From Larus michahellis (taxonomy: Eukaryota; Chordata; Aves; Charadriiformes; Laridae), in contig NC_133899.1 of assembly GCF_964199755.1 (NCBI RefSeq), positions 24,593,446 through 24,657,445 on the forward strand: a stretch of 64,000 nucleotides of DNA, written 5' to 3'. Below are positions 46,205 to 57,900 of the stretch, one piece after another. The first letter of the stretch is position 1. Each line of letters starts with the position of its first letter. A program made the position numbers and the translations under genes. Under the pieces are notes generated by a model. The model had not been told where the DNA came from and made no database searches. It saw only the letters and a program-made list of their open reading frames with translations.

Positions 46205-46861
46205 CACATGGTTTGGGGCAATCCCAAGCGCAGATCTGGGCTGGGCAGAGATGGATGGAGAGCAGCCCTGAGGAGAAGAACTTGGAGGTGTTGATGGATG
46301 AGAAGCTCAACATGAGCGGGCAACATGCGCTGGCAGCCCAGAACCCCCCAGCAGCCTGGGCTGCATCCCCAGCAGTGTGGGCAGCAGGGCAAGGGGGGGG
46401 ATTCTGCCCCTGTGCTCCGCTCCATGAGACCCCCCTGCAGTGCTGCCTCCAGCACTGGGGCACCAACAGCAGAAGGACATGGAGCTGTTGGAGCGGGGCC
46501 AGAGGAGGCCCCGGAGATGCTGGGAGGGCTGGAGCCCCTCTGCTGTGAGGACAGGCTGAGAGAGCTGGGGGGGTTCAGCCTGGAGAAGAGAAGATGAGAG
46601 GGGATCTCATCAATGCTCATCAATATCTCAAGGGCGGGTGGCAAGAGGATGGGGCCAGACTCTTCTCAGTGGTGCCCAGCGACAGGACAAGGGGCAACGG
46701 GCACAGACTGGAACAGGGGAAATTCCATCTCAACATGAGGAAGAACTTTGGTTGGATGCGTTCCTGTCCAACCTGCTCTGGGTGACCCTGCTTTGGCAGG
46801 GTTTGGACTAGATGCTCTCCAGAGGTCCCTTCCAACCCCTGCGAGTCTGGGATTCTGTGTG
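46205..46861 (+). repeat. CR1 element, plus orientation, with internal deletion
   Basis: A 5'-truncated CR1 of about 660 bases, close in subtype to 895-1505. Between GAGGAAGAACTT and TGGATGCGTTCCTG it lacks about 85-90 bases present at 1304-1391 in the other copy. It ends GTCTGGGATTCTGTG. Confidence 0.87.
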
Positions 46862-48644
46862 ACTTCGGGAGAGGTGCAAGGAGGGGAGCAGCATCATGAT
46901 GTGGATGGGGATGTGGAGAGGGCAGAAGGTGGATGCTGGAAAAACTGCAAGAGCCAGAGGAGACATGAAAAGAGATCGGGGCTGGGTAGAGCCTGGAGTT
47001 GTGTTTCAAACTGTTGGCACCCTCCTCCAGGTATAATGCCGTCTTTGAAGTCTAAATCACTGGAGGCTGCTCCTCTGGCCTTGCCTCCTGGACAGCAAGC
47101 TCTCCCATTTGACCCGGGCTGGTTCCCATGTGCCAGGATTGTGTTTACTTTTCCATCCTGCCATAGCCAAGTTTGTCATTTAATAAAGATCATCCCCCCA
47201 AGCCCCGATCTCTGTCACCTCTGTAAGCCAGAGGAACAGATGGAAGGGCAAAGGATCAGAAATGCCTGGCAATTCCCAAAGCTGGAAGGGTGAGAAGTGG
47301 AGACTTTCAGATTAAAACAAACAAACAAACAAATCATGCTTTTCTCAGCTCTGGCTTTGTTCCTTTGTGCCGTTCAGGCCTGATCCAAACTCCTCGCCTA
47401 TATGAGAAGGTTGAGCATGCCTGGCTTTCGCTAACTCCCCACTCTTGGAGCAAGGCAGAGGGACTTTGCCTGCTTGTTTTTTGAGCGCTTGAGTTTGGGT
47501 TCGTCACAGAGCAGCGATAGTAAGCTGATGGCATCTGACGGGGTGCTGGAGGGAATGACAGTCCATGGACACAGGGGCAGTTGTTAACGAAAACAGCTGC
47601 GGCTCACGATGCAAAGCAAACAGCATGGCTTCAATTCCGGCTTTGTCTCTTTGTTGACCAGTGTCCAGCCACGCTCTAGCACACTCGGTGGCAAAGACCA
47701 ATTCCTGAAGAGCAGGCTGCGAAGGAACCTGGTATTAAACAGGGGAATGAAGTGGGAAGAAGGTGTTTTCTCATCCCGTGGTGGTTGTCCACACGAAGCT
47801 CTCCTGAGACCTTTAACCTGAGCGAGAAGAGTTACATAGCTGTGGTGGGGAGGGCTGCTGGTGAACCCTGGCAGCAGACTCGCACGCTTGGTCTTTGCCC
47901 TGTTCTCTGAAGCATCTCACAAATTTCCTTGGCTCCTCTCCTAACCAGCTCCACGTGGAGACCTGGCGTGGAAGGGAAGCTGCCAGGACTGCCCTCCAGC
48001 CTGGTCATGGGTTTGGCTCCCATGCCACCCACGTCAGAATAACGTGAGGCTGGAGCGAGCAAGACGTGACAAACCCGAGGAGTTTGCATGAACCCCTCTC
48101 CCGTTTGGTGGAGGTGAAACCTCGAAGGGCAGAGAGATGGGGCAGGTGCTGGGGGAGGGATCTGGGACCTCTCCATGTCATTTGGCTTGATCAGAGGTCA
48201 GCGACGTGGCCCGTCCCTTTGTGAACACCTCTTTCAGTGGCACATACGATCCTAGTGGCATCCTCAAAGCTTTTTAACAAGAATTGAGGCAGTTTGGGTG
48301 GTTTATTTTTTTTTTTTTTGTATGCCGCTGTCGCTGTTTTCTGCCTGTGCATCTAATTTCTGTTTGACAGAAAAGAAAAAAAGGAGGGAAGAAAAACAGC
48401 CCTAAATTGAAAGCACTGAGTGTCCATGCACTTGCAGATACTGCTCAGAGGAAAGTGTACCTTGTATATATACCACTCAGTATATATTTCATATAAATAC
48501 CACTCAGATGACAGCCTTTGCTGTCATCTTAACAGTTGTCTGAATCACCTGCTGTTCTAGTGACTAATTCATGACGTCCTCAAGATGTTTGTGTCACATC
48601 TGGAAGTTACAGTCATGCTGCACCTACCTAAATACAAGACACTC

Positions 48645-48690
48645 GTATATATATGTTTGTGTATATATAAATAATATATATATATATGTG
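48645..48690. repeat. AT-rich microsatellite
   Basis: Alternating TA and GTA tracts (GTATATATATG..., TATATATATATATGTG), just upstream of the first TXNDC16 coding exon. Length is likely variable. Confidence 0.8.
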
Positions 48691-48745
48691 GTTTTGATTT
48701 TTTTTCCCAGTTGTGACTCTCCCGTGCCTGGAGCTGGTGACAGCC

Positions 48746-48914
48746 ATGTCAGCCCAAAAGGACAGATGGGTTTCTTCCTTCTCTTTCCTGCTCTTCTGTG
48801 CTTCCTCCATCCCAAGGCGGGGAAGCGCGAGGCTGCTGCAGGAGCTGAGCCCCCAGGAGTATTTCAGTAGCTTGCAAGCCGGCAGAGCATCCCTGGCTTA
48901 TTTCAGCCATCACG
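48746..48914 (+). CDS. TXNDC16: TXNDC16 coding exon 1 (residues 1-56 plus one base)
   Basis: Acceptor TTTTTTTCCCAG at 48710; 35 bases of 5' UTR precede the ATG. Encodes the signal peptide, then [20 protein letters not shown] and AYFSHH, matching human LPELSPQKYFSTLQPGKASL. Donor GTACGT. Confidence 0.93.
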
Positions 48915-51900
48915 GTACGTATTTGACAGTGTGTGTTTACACCAGCCTGGGCTTTTCGTGTGAGGGTGTGTGTGAAAGCGGAACAATGAAGAGGTAATTC
49001 CTGAGTTTTTTGAACCCAAAGTGATTTTTGAAGAGCCAGTTGAGCTCAGCTGGTAAATCTGAGTTTGCACTGCCCGACAGGCAGAGACCTTTTGGGGTGG
49101 GATCTTCCCTTGCTCTGTCCCCAGGCACACTCCTTCAAACCTCTTCAAACCTGGATTATTTTCTGGAGGTACCATGGAAGAGAAACCCAGCCCCCTAAGG
49201 AGTTGTCCCCTCAGACGGGGCTGGGTTTCTTTTTTTTTTTTTTGTGGTACCTCCCAGGAAAAGAGGGATCCCTTGCACGCAGAGGAACTAAGAAGGAGAT
49301 CCTTGGCCTTGCCTTTCTTGTTCTGCTCCTTCATGACTCCCAAGTATGGTTTCCCAGAGACATCAGCGTGGGCTGAGACACCAACGCAGCTCCCACATCA
49401 GCACTGAGCATGTTAGAAAGGAAGGTGGGGAGTCTGTGGGCATTTCTGTTGTTGCCCATACCTTTGTTTCAGTAAACACCTTACTTTTTGAGTGAGAGCA
49501 AGACTGTATTGTGTCAAGCACTGTCTTAGTGCATGGCAGGAGGATGCTCTTGACTCTGAGGACTTGCAGCCCAGCCCAGCAGCACCCATCTGACAAAACC
49601 AGTCCCGGCCTCTGTCTCCCCCAGCCACATCCTCGCAGGCACCTCCACCCGCAGCGCACCACGGCTCCCTGTTTGCCCTGACCCTGGTCTGCTCGGATGT
49701 CCCAGGGAGGTTTGGACGGGGACGCTAGCATGCTGGTACCACACCAGAATGCAGACAGTGCTTGCCCTGAAGGTGCTCTCATCCGCCTCATCCATAAGGG
49801 GAAGGGATGGAAACCAGCTTTTTTTTTTTTTTTTTTATGTTTCAGCTTCTCCTGGTGCCCAGCCCTTCTTGGAGCAGATTGAGAACTCGGCCGAGGCCCT
49901 CCAGGACTATGGCATTTCGGTGGTGAAGGTAAAGGGGACAAGGAGCGGGACAGGCTGTTTCTCCAGGTTATTTCTGTGGGGCTTCCTGTGGGGTGGCCAG
50001 AACTTCTCTCGACTCTTCTTATGGGACCCCACAAGAAAACAGATGTTGGCTGAGCAGGGCATCCCATTTTATCCCTTGCCCTGGCCTTATGTCTGCTGCT
50101 TGTGGGTGGTGTCACATCTTCTGCCTGTGGAATACGGGCAGGTCCCTGCGTCCCAGAGAGGCTCGATGTTGCGCCTGCGTCTCCAAAGGCAGCAAAGCAG
50201 AGGGCTGGCAGTGCTGTCGGTCGGCCCTGAGCTGCCCCTGACCTCCCAGTCCAGTCCCAGTAGACGAACTTGTGCACTCTGATTGCATTCATGGGTTTAG
50301 GGGACATTCGGCTACTCACATCTTTCCTGCAGATCGGTCTTTTTCCTGGGCAACTTACCAGGTTTAACTGATCTAATCTGGCCTCCCAGCAGCCGCATGG
50401 GGTGCATGGAGTTGCTGGGTCGTTGCTTTGTACCCAGGGACATGGCACAAGGGAGAACACGGTCCCCAGCGTGCCCAGGAGGGCACCAGCCCGCTCGTCT
50501 CACTCAGGCGGGACTTGCCCGACTCCCTCCATGGCTCCCTCCTGCCAACTCAAATGGCGAAGAGGGACGGATGGCGTCCGTTCACTTCTTTTCAATTCAG
50601 TGCTATAAATATTTCATATGAAGGGATTTTTAGTGGAAATCTTACGCGGATTTAGGTGAGGGAATTACATATTCAGGCAAGTGTAATTAGATAATAAGAA
50701 GTGCTTATATATGTGTGTGTATGTATTTAATTTCCTCCAGATACAGGGTGAGTTTAATAAGCAAGCAGCAATCTGTCACTTTGCATATGCTGGGCAGATC
50801 GTAAGATCTCTTGATCCCATCTGACCCAGTTCAAGGCAGGCTGAGCTGGAAAACTGAAGCACAAACTCCAGCCCCCAGCTCTGGATTCCATTTTATTGTA
50901 TTTTCTCCCCCAGGAGGTTCGGAAAGGCTGTATTTACACCCTTGAATGGAAGAAGGCTGTAGCGCTGTATGCTTGTAGTCATTTGTGGAGCTGAATGTCT
51001 AATTAGATGCTTTCGATGTCTAGGTTAATTGTCGCAAAGAGGATGTCTCAAGATACTGTGGGAAAGAAAATACGTTAAGGAAAGCCTACCTGTTCAGGTG
51101 AGGGGGATTTTCGGGACACCACACTGTGATTGCTTCCCAGTGCAAGTCTTTGGAGGAAACTCTGTCAGGGATCAAAGATGGCAGCGTAGGAAGACAGGAG
51201 CCATGAGGGCAGCAGTGATACACAGAGTTTAGTGAAAAGGACCCCCAATAGGTCCAACACAGGCAAAATAGATGCTTTGTCCTCAGTGTGAAACCTCCCG
51301 TCCTGCCCCATGTTCCTCTGAGCAGCAGAGGGCTCTGCTGCCACATGAAACTGGGAGGATGGAAGTCCTCCATCAGTGTTCTGTCCTTCTGGCCTTCCAC
51401 CACCAGGTTCCTCCAGAGTTACACTCAGACCACTAGGTTTTGGGTCTAGTCCTTGAAAGAAACACTCTTTGGTCCTCTTCCTGTTGGCGTGGTTACTTCA
51501 TCTGCCCTGGATGTGAAGGTTTAGCTCTTCGTCTCTCCAAGAGGTTATAGAATCATAGAGTCGTCTAGGTTGGAAAGGACCTTTAAGATCATCGAGTCCA
51601 GACATCCACCTAACACTGCCAAACCCACCACTAACCCGTGTCCCTCAGCACCACGTCTGCCCGGCTTTTAAATCCCTTCAGGGATGGTGATTCCACTGCT
51701 TCCCTGGGCAGCCTGTTCCAATGCTCGACAACCCTTTCAGTGAAGAAATCTTTCCTAATATCCATCCTAAACCTCCCCTGGCGCAACTTGAGGCCATTTC
51801 CTCTTGTCCCATCGCCTGTTCCTTGGGAGAAGAGACCGACCCCCCCTGGCTACCCCCTCCTTTCAGGGAGCTGTAGAGAGCGAGAAGGTCTCCCCTCAGC

Positions 51901-54900
51901 CTCCTCTTCTCCAGGCTGAACACCCCCAGGTCCCTCAGCCGCTCCTCACAAGACTTGTGCTCCAGACCCCTCACCAGCTCCATTGCCCTTCTCTGGACAC
52001 GCTCCAGCACCTCAATGTCTTTCTTGTAGTGGGGGGCCCAAAACTGGACACAACACTTGAGGTGGGGCCTCATCAGTACAGGGAGACAATCACTGCCCCA
52101 GTCCTGTTGGCCGCACTGTTCCTGATACAGCTGGAAGCTTCTCCGTGTATCAGCTCGGTTCTCATTGACTGTTGTATATGACCCGCAGAAACATTTCCAG
52201 CAGGGGTGGGGGTCTGCAGGGTGATGCTTGGTATATAGAGACCTTCTGTCAGTCTGTGGTTCTCAGCAGCAGTCCCCAGAAGCTGAATGAAATGGCAGAG
52301 GTGACTTCTCTGAAACAGCGTTGCCTGGACCCCTGGTCCTGTGAAATCCCCACGTTTCTGACATTTTCTTTCCAGCAGATACCTGGAGGTATTCAGCAGA
52401 GCGAAAATGAATTAAGAACGTGTAGCTAGTCTTACATAGTTTCTTTGGTGATGTTCTTTCTTCCCTCCCCAGAGGCAGCATGCTGATCAGAGAGTTCCCT
52501 ACCGATGCCTTGTTTGACGTGAACTCCGTTGTTGCTAACGTTTTGTTGTAAGTACAGACCAGGTGCAGCTCTGTGAAATAATTTACTTTTTGTTTTCTCT
52601 TGTTGATATAAAGTTCTGCAAAAATACAACCTCCACGTATTCCAGAGGCTGCCCTCAGCCACACAGAAGGCTGCTTCTCTCTTTGGGGTGCTTTGACCCT
52701 GTTATATCTATGCCCATGAGTTGACTCACCAGCACACATCTGGGCAGCTGTATTTGGCTGTGAATCTTCAATCTGCCCAATTCGCTCTTAAAACGAAACA
52801 GGTGCTAATGAATTTTTTCTGACTCCTCAGTGCCCTGCTCTTTAATGAAGTTAAATACGTTGAAACACTGGCAGATCTTCAGAACATTGAAAATGCACTG
52901 AAAGGGAGGTCAAACATGGTCTTCGCCTATGTACCAGCTACTGGGACAGCAGGTATTAAAGCTCAGCTTTTCATCTTTGCCCTCTTCCCAGAGACTTTTT
53001 TACTAAGATGGAAGGGATCTGGGTTTCTGTCCCCGAATCCTGCAAATGGAGGATCAAGAGAACCTGAAAGGGCCACCTAGACACGAGTTCTCCGCCTCTG
53101 CCTGTCTTGGTGTGTTTCCAATGGGATCAGGCACACCGGAAAAGTTTTGCTGGGAGCACACAAACTTTCAGAGATGGACTTGAGAGGGAAAGCAAGCCAG
53201 GGGTTGCCGTCCTAATAAATAAATAAACAAAGCCATTGGCAGACCACCTCTGGTTATGCAGCAGAATGGGTTCACTTACACCATCTGGGTGTTTACTGGG
53301 CATCACCAAGTGGGTTCAGCTCCACTTACTCAGTTACCTTCATAGTGTGTCTTCAAACAGCTAGAACTTTTTCCTGAGAGTTTCTGAAAGCCTGGGCATT
53401 GATATTTACAACTGGGGAAGGGTGAAGGGAGGGAGATCTGGAGGGAGCTGGGATGAGTTTGTCTTGCCTTTCTCTTTCCAGAGCACAGAGCCGTGATGGA
53501 GGCGGCTTTTGTCTATGGGACCGTCCACCAGTTTGTTCTGACAACTGAGGCAACGCTGCTGAGAGACACTGGGTATGTCCAGAGACACACGCACCCCCAA
53601 CCAGGTAGAGCTGCTCCCCTGTGCTGTTTGCTCTACTCTTGGTTTCTCCGATTCCCAGGTCAAATCTGGGATGGCATTAGGGTGTTATGCCGAGGGTGGA
53701 CAGTCAGATCTGGTTTGCTGTGGCCCACTGCAGTCAGGAAACGGAGCAGAAGGAAGGTGGGAATACCACATGGCATGTTGCATCTTCAGCAAAGCGTTTA
53801 TACAACGATCTGCCTGCTTTCACAGGTGGCACCAGGGCAGCCACCAAAGCTGTCCTTCCCCAAGATGCCACCCCATCCTTGCAGGGCAGTGATGAGGGAT
53901 AACATTTTGTGGCTGCCACTAGATGGCACGGTTGTCATTTGGATAGGAATTTGCTTCATTCTGCTTAAAGCAGAGGACACCAGCAGGCCATCTCCTCAGC
54001 TGATGAAAAGGTGGTGGCTTCCCCAACATGAATAGCCTTCAGCCAACCGGGGTGGCAGGCTTTGGGGTCTTAATACTAAACCCTGCTCTTCCACAGGGAG
54101 ATCTTAAAAGCCTTTACAAAAAGGTGATCCCTATTTTAGAGGTGGGGAATGGGTGCGTAAGGAAAGAAATGTGACCTCCCAAAGCTGACCCGCAGGCTAA
54201 CACCAGAGCAGGAACCACTAACCAGGGAACCAGCCAGGGAACTCCATCTCACCGCTTCCTTCGGTGCAGCCAAACCCAATGCTGTTCAAAAGGTGGAATA
54301 TTCCATATACAGTCTGTAAGATGTTGTCAGTGAGGTAAAAGACATGAGCAAAGCTGTACTTCAGCTGTCTTTCTGCCAGGATCTCCACTGGAGTGGCGTG
54401 GCTGGTCCCACTGAGAAAAGCTTAATTTGTGTCCTTCTTGAGCCAAATATTCTGGGATTGACATCATTTACACCCCATGAGCCAGGGGTTTTGTTAGATG
54501 TCCAGCACAATTCTGAAAAGCACCTGGACACAATTGTACCTGTTAGTAATAGGAGTCTCGAAGACGTCCCACAAGCCTGCCAAACCCTGAACTTGAGGAT
54601 CATCTGCCCTGTAGAAGATATCAGCAAACACGGCCATTCTGTCAGGGCGTATTAAAACCCTATGGTGGTGCCTAGCTCACCATGGGTTTTGTTTTCTCTC
54701 TCACAGCGATGATGAGCCTGATGTGGTGTCTGCTCAGCTGTTGTTCTGCCACTGCCAGCGGGCCATGGACCTGGCACAGCCCTGCAGGAGGACAGCCATG
54801 GGGCAGGCCTTGACGATGCTCAACATCCACAGGCACCTCAAGCTCATGGGGGCTCCTCTGGTGGTACGACCGGGGAAGAGGAGCCACTTGGGCTGTAGGC

Positions 54901-57900
54901 ATGAGGGCAGCTGGGGGGGACGTGAGGACAAGGGAGGTGTGAGCAGAGGGCAAGGCTGAGCGTGAGAATCTGCTCCTTCCCCGTGAAGTTAATGACAAAA
55001 CTCCCAAGTTGGGTCCAAGCAAGGAAGAGGCATGGGGCTGGACAGGAGCGACACTCCATTGCGCTGCTCAGCTTGGTTAGACCTTTCCAGGCACCGGTGT
55101 GTGCTCCTCCAGTTGTCTGTAAGCACCATGAATGGGAAGAGGGTGGAGGTGCCCCTTGGACTTTACTGGGACATATAGAATAGCATAGCATAGCATAGCA
55201 CAGTTCAGCTGGAAGGGACCTATGATCACCTAGTCCAACTGCCTGACTGCTTCTTGGCTGACCAAAAGTTAAAGCAAATTATTAAGGGCATAGTCCAAAT
55301 GCCTCTTAAACACTGATGGGCTTGGGGCATCAGCCACCTCTCTAGGAAGCCTGTTCCAGTGTTTGAGCACTCTCATGATAAAGAGATGCTTCCTAATGTC
55401 CAATCTAAACCTCTCCTGGAGCAGCTTTGAACCATTCCCACATGTCCTGTCACTGGATCCCAGGGAGAGGAGCTCAGCTCCTCCCTCTCCATGTCCCCTC
55501 CTCAGGAAGCTGTGGAGAGCAATGAGGTTGCCCTTCAACCTCCTTGTCTCCAAACTAGACAAACCTAAAGTCCTCAGCCGCTCCTTTAGGCTCCCCGCAG
55601 GAGTCTCAGCACCTTGGGGAGATGGATGCCAGTGATTCATGCCTTGGTGAGCACAAGGGACAGGAGGCTTCATCCTATCTCCTCTTCCCACTGGGCAGTG
55701 AACTTCAGCAGGCCTCCAGTTCCCACTGGTGACACCTCTGCCCAGCCAAAAGGATGGGTAGGTGAGCTGGGAAGTGCCTCCTTCACCCAGCCTCCTGGGT
55801 TAGGCCCGTGGAGGGAAGGTGCTTTGTTAAGCAGCTCCGTGCTGTCATGAAGCAGCACGTCCAAGGCAGGAAGGGAGAGGATGCCAGCTCTTGCATGTTG
55901 CGGCCGGGGTTTTCAAACTGCTCTGGGGAATGGATGCCAGATATATAAAAATTAATGGGGATTTGCCATCTGGAGTTGCTAAGTGACAAAGAACACGCAT
56001 AGTAAAGCCCAGGTTTTTAACAGGGAGGATCATGGCAGGTTGGAACAGTTTAACCAGGGTTGGGTGGGTTCTGCTTCCATGGATGTTTTAGTATCGGGGT
56101 TGGAGGCTTTTTCTCGAGGGTATCATTATTTCTGTGGCTGGGGAACACACGGTGGCTTGGGCTGTGCAGGAGAAGAGTTGAGGCACCTTCAACAGTATGG
56201 AGATGCGCTGCAGTATGACCATGTCTCTTCTCCAGACAGAGGTTGCGGAGGACCCAGAGAAGGTTTCCACTGTTCACTTACAGCTTGGGCTACCACTTGT
56301 GTTCATCCTCAGCCAGAAAGAGACCTACGAAGCTGACAGGAGGACAGCAGAGTTTGTGGCCTGGCAGCTCTTGGGGAAAGCAGGAGTTGCCCTTTTGTCC
56401 AGGTATTTGCTTTCAGGTGGTTTGGGGTTCTCCTTGCTTTTTGTGTTGTTTCTGAGCTCAGTTGACCCACAGCCAGGATGAGAGTCAGTGGGCTAATTCA
56501 GATTTGCGTGAGAGGCAGTAAAACTAGGCTATATCCTGCAAGAGGATGTCGCATTTAAGAACTTGTCCAGAATCAGATTAGTTTTGTTTCAGACTGACTG
56601 GAAGTGTAGAAATGTCAGAGTCTCTTGCTGACTTAGAAGTGGAAAAACAGTCAGACTAAGAGCGATTTTGGAAAGGAACCTTAGCACAGATGGAAGGCTT
56701 GTATTCTGCCCTCAAATTAAGGGCAGAAGGAGATCCAGTACAGGAGGTAGACTGTGGGTGCTGGGATGTGACAGGGGTCTCTGCTCAGTAAGCAGTGCCT
56801 CCTCAGTCAACGAGGGCTCTCCAAATTAGACCAGCACGCTTGTTCCTCAGGAGGACAGGAGACACGCTTGTGGCTGGACATAGGGTGGCTGTGCTGTGGA
56901 GATCCGTTTACTTCCTCTGCGGTTGACCACCAGTTACTTATCTCTGCTCCGTGGGCTTGGGAGCATTTGCAAACACCAGACTGGCTTATGTTTGCAAATG
57001 CTTCCACAGTGTCCTGCCAAAGGAGGTGTGCAGCCCCAGTAGGCATGGTTGCCTTTGGGGATGTCTGCTGGCAGCTGTGCAAACAGGAGGAGATGGAGGA
57101 AGGGTGGGTGTAGGCTCTCTTCTTCCAGCATTCTGCCACCACGGTACCTCCCTGTATGGATGCACTTCCTGGATGCATTTACTCATCCAACCAAAGCCAG
57201 GATGGGGCTTTGAGCAACCTGGTCTAGTGGGAGGTGTCCCTGGCCAGGGCTGGAACTAGATGGTCTAGGGTTGGAACTAGATGATCTTTAAGGTCCCTTG
57301 CAACTCTAACCATTCTATGATTCTATGAGCTGAGGTCCACCAGCAGATCAGCTGCACTGGGATGTGGCTACCAGTGCATGAGCAAAGACCCAAATCACAG
57401 AAAGGGAATCCAAACCCCTTGCAAAATAGGCACGCTATGCAATGCAGTCCCACCAGGAGGTCACTTGGAGCCTATTTCTCCACCACTGACATTGATTCTG
57501 GGTTTCCTGCAAGTTCTCAGGGCCCTGAAGCACAACTCCATGAGGATGAGGTGCTGCTGAGAGAGGTGGGCTGAATGGAGGGGGTGACCGTGCACAGCGC
57601 ACCATCTAATGTTCACTTTGTGTTTTGAAAGGGACCTCGTAGATTTGAACATTCTGCTCCGGTCAAACGTCGCTCTCAAGACACCGGATGAGGTTAGATG
57701 CTGAATTTCTTTGTTGTACAACTCGGATTTCCCTATCTGGGCATGGTGCTCTTCAGAGGTGTTGGGGTGTTGTTCGGCTCCATTGTTATTTGACAGCCTT
57801 CCCAGAAGCTCGAGGGGAAGTGTTTTTCCTTTGATGCACGCCTGTATTTGGAACTGCCCGAGTTTGGTACTGCAGAGCAATTGTGCCTGCTAGTAAAGAT

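Larger units (their letters stand above)
45161..48710 (+). other. TXNDC16: TXNDC16 5' region: untranslated exon(s) and intron before the coding start
   Basis: The first coding exon begins after a splice acceptor at 48709-48710, so at least one untranslated exon should lie upstream. Two possible donors are AAG|GTGGGT at 45201 and CAG|GTAGGT at 45470, but neither can be chosen from sequence. The region also holds a CR1 (46205-46861), a T-rich run near 48309 and an AT microsatellite (48645-48690). Confidence 0.5.
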
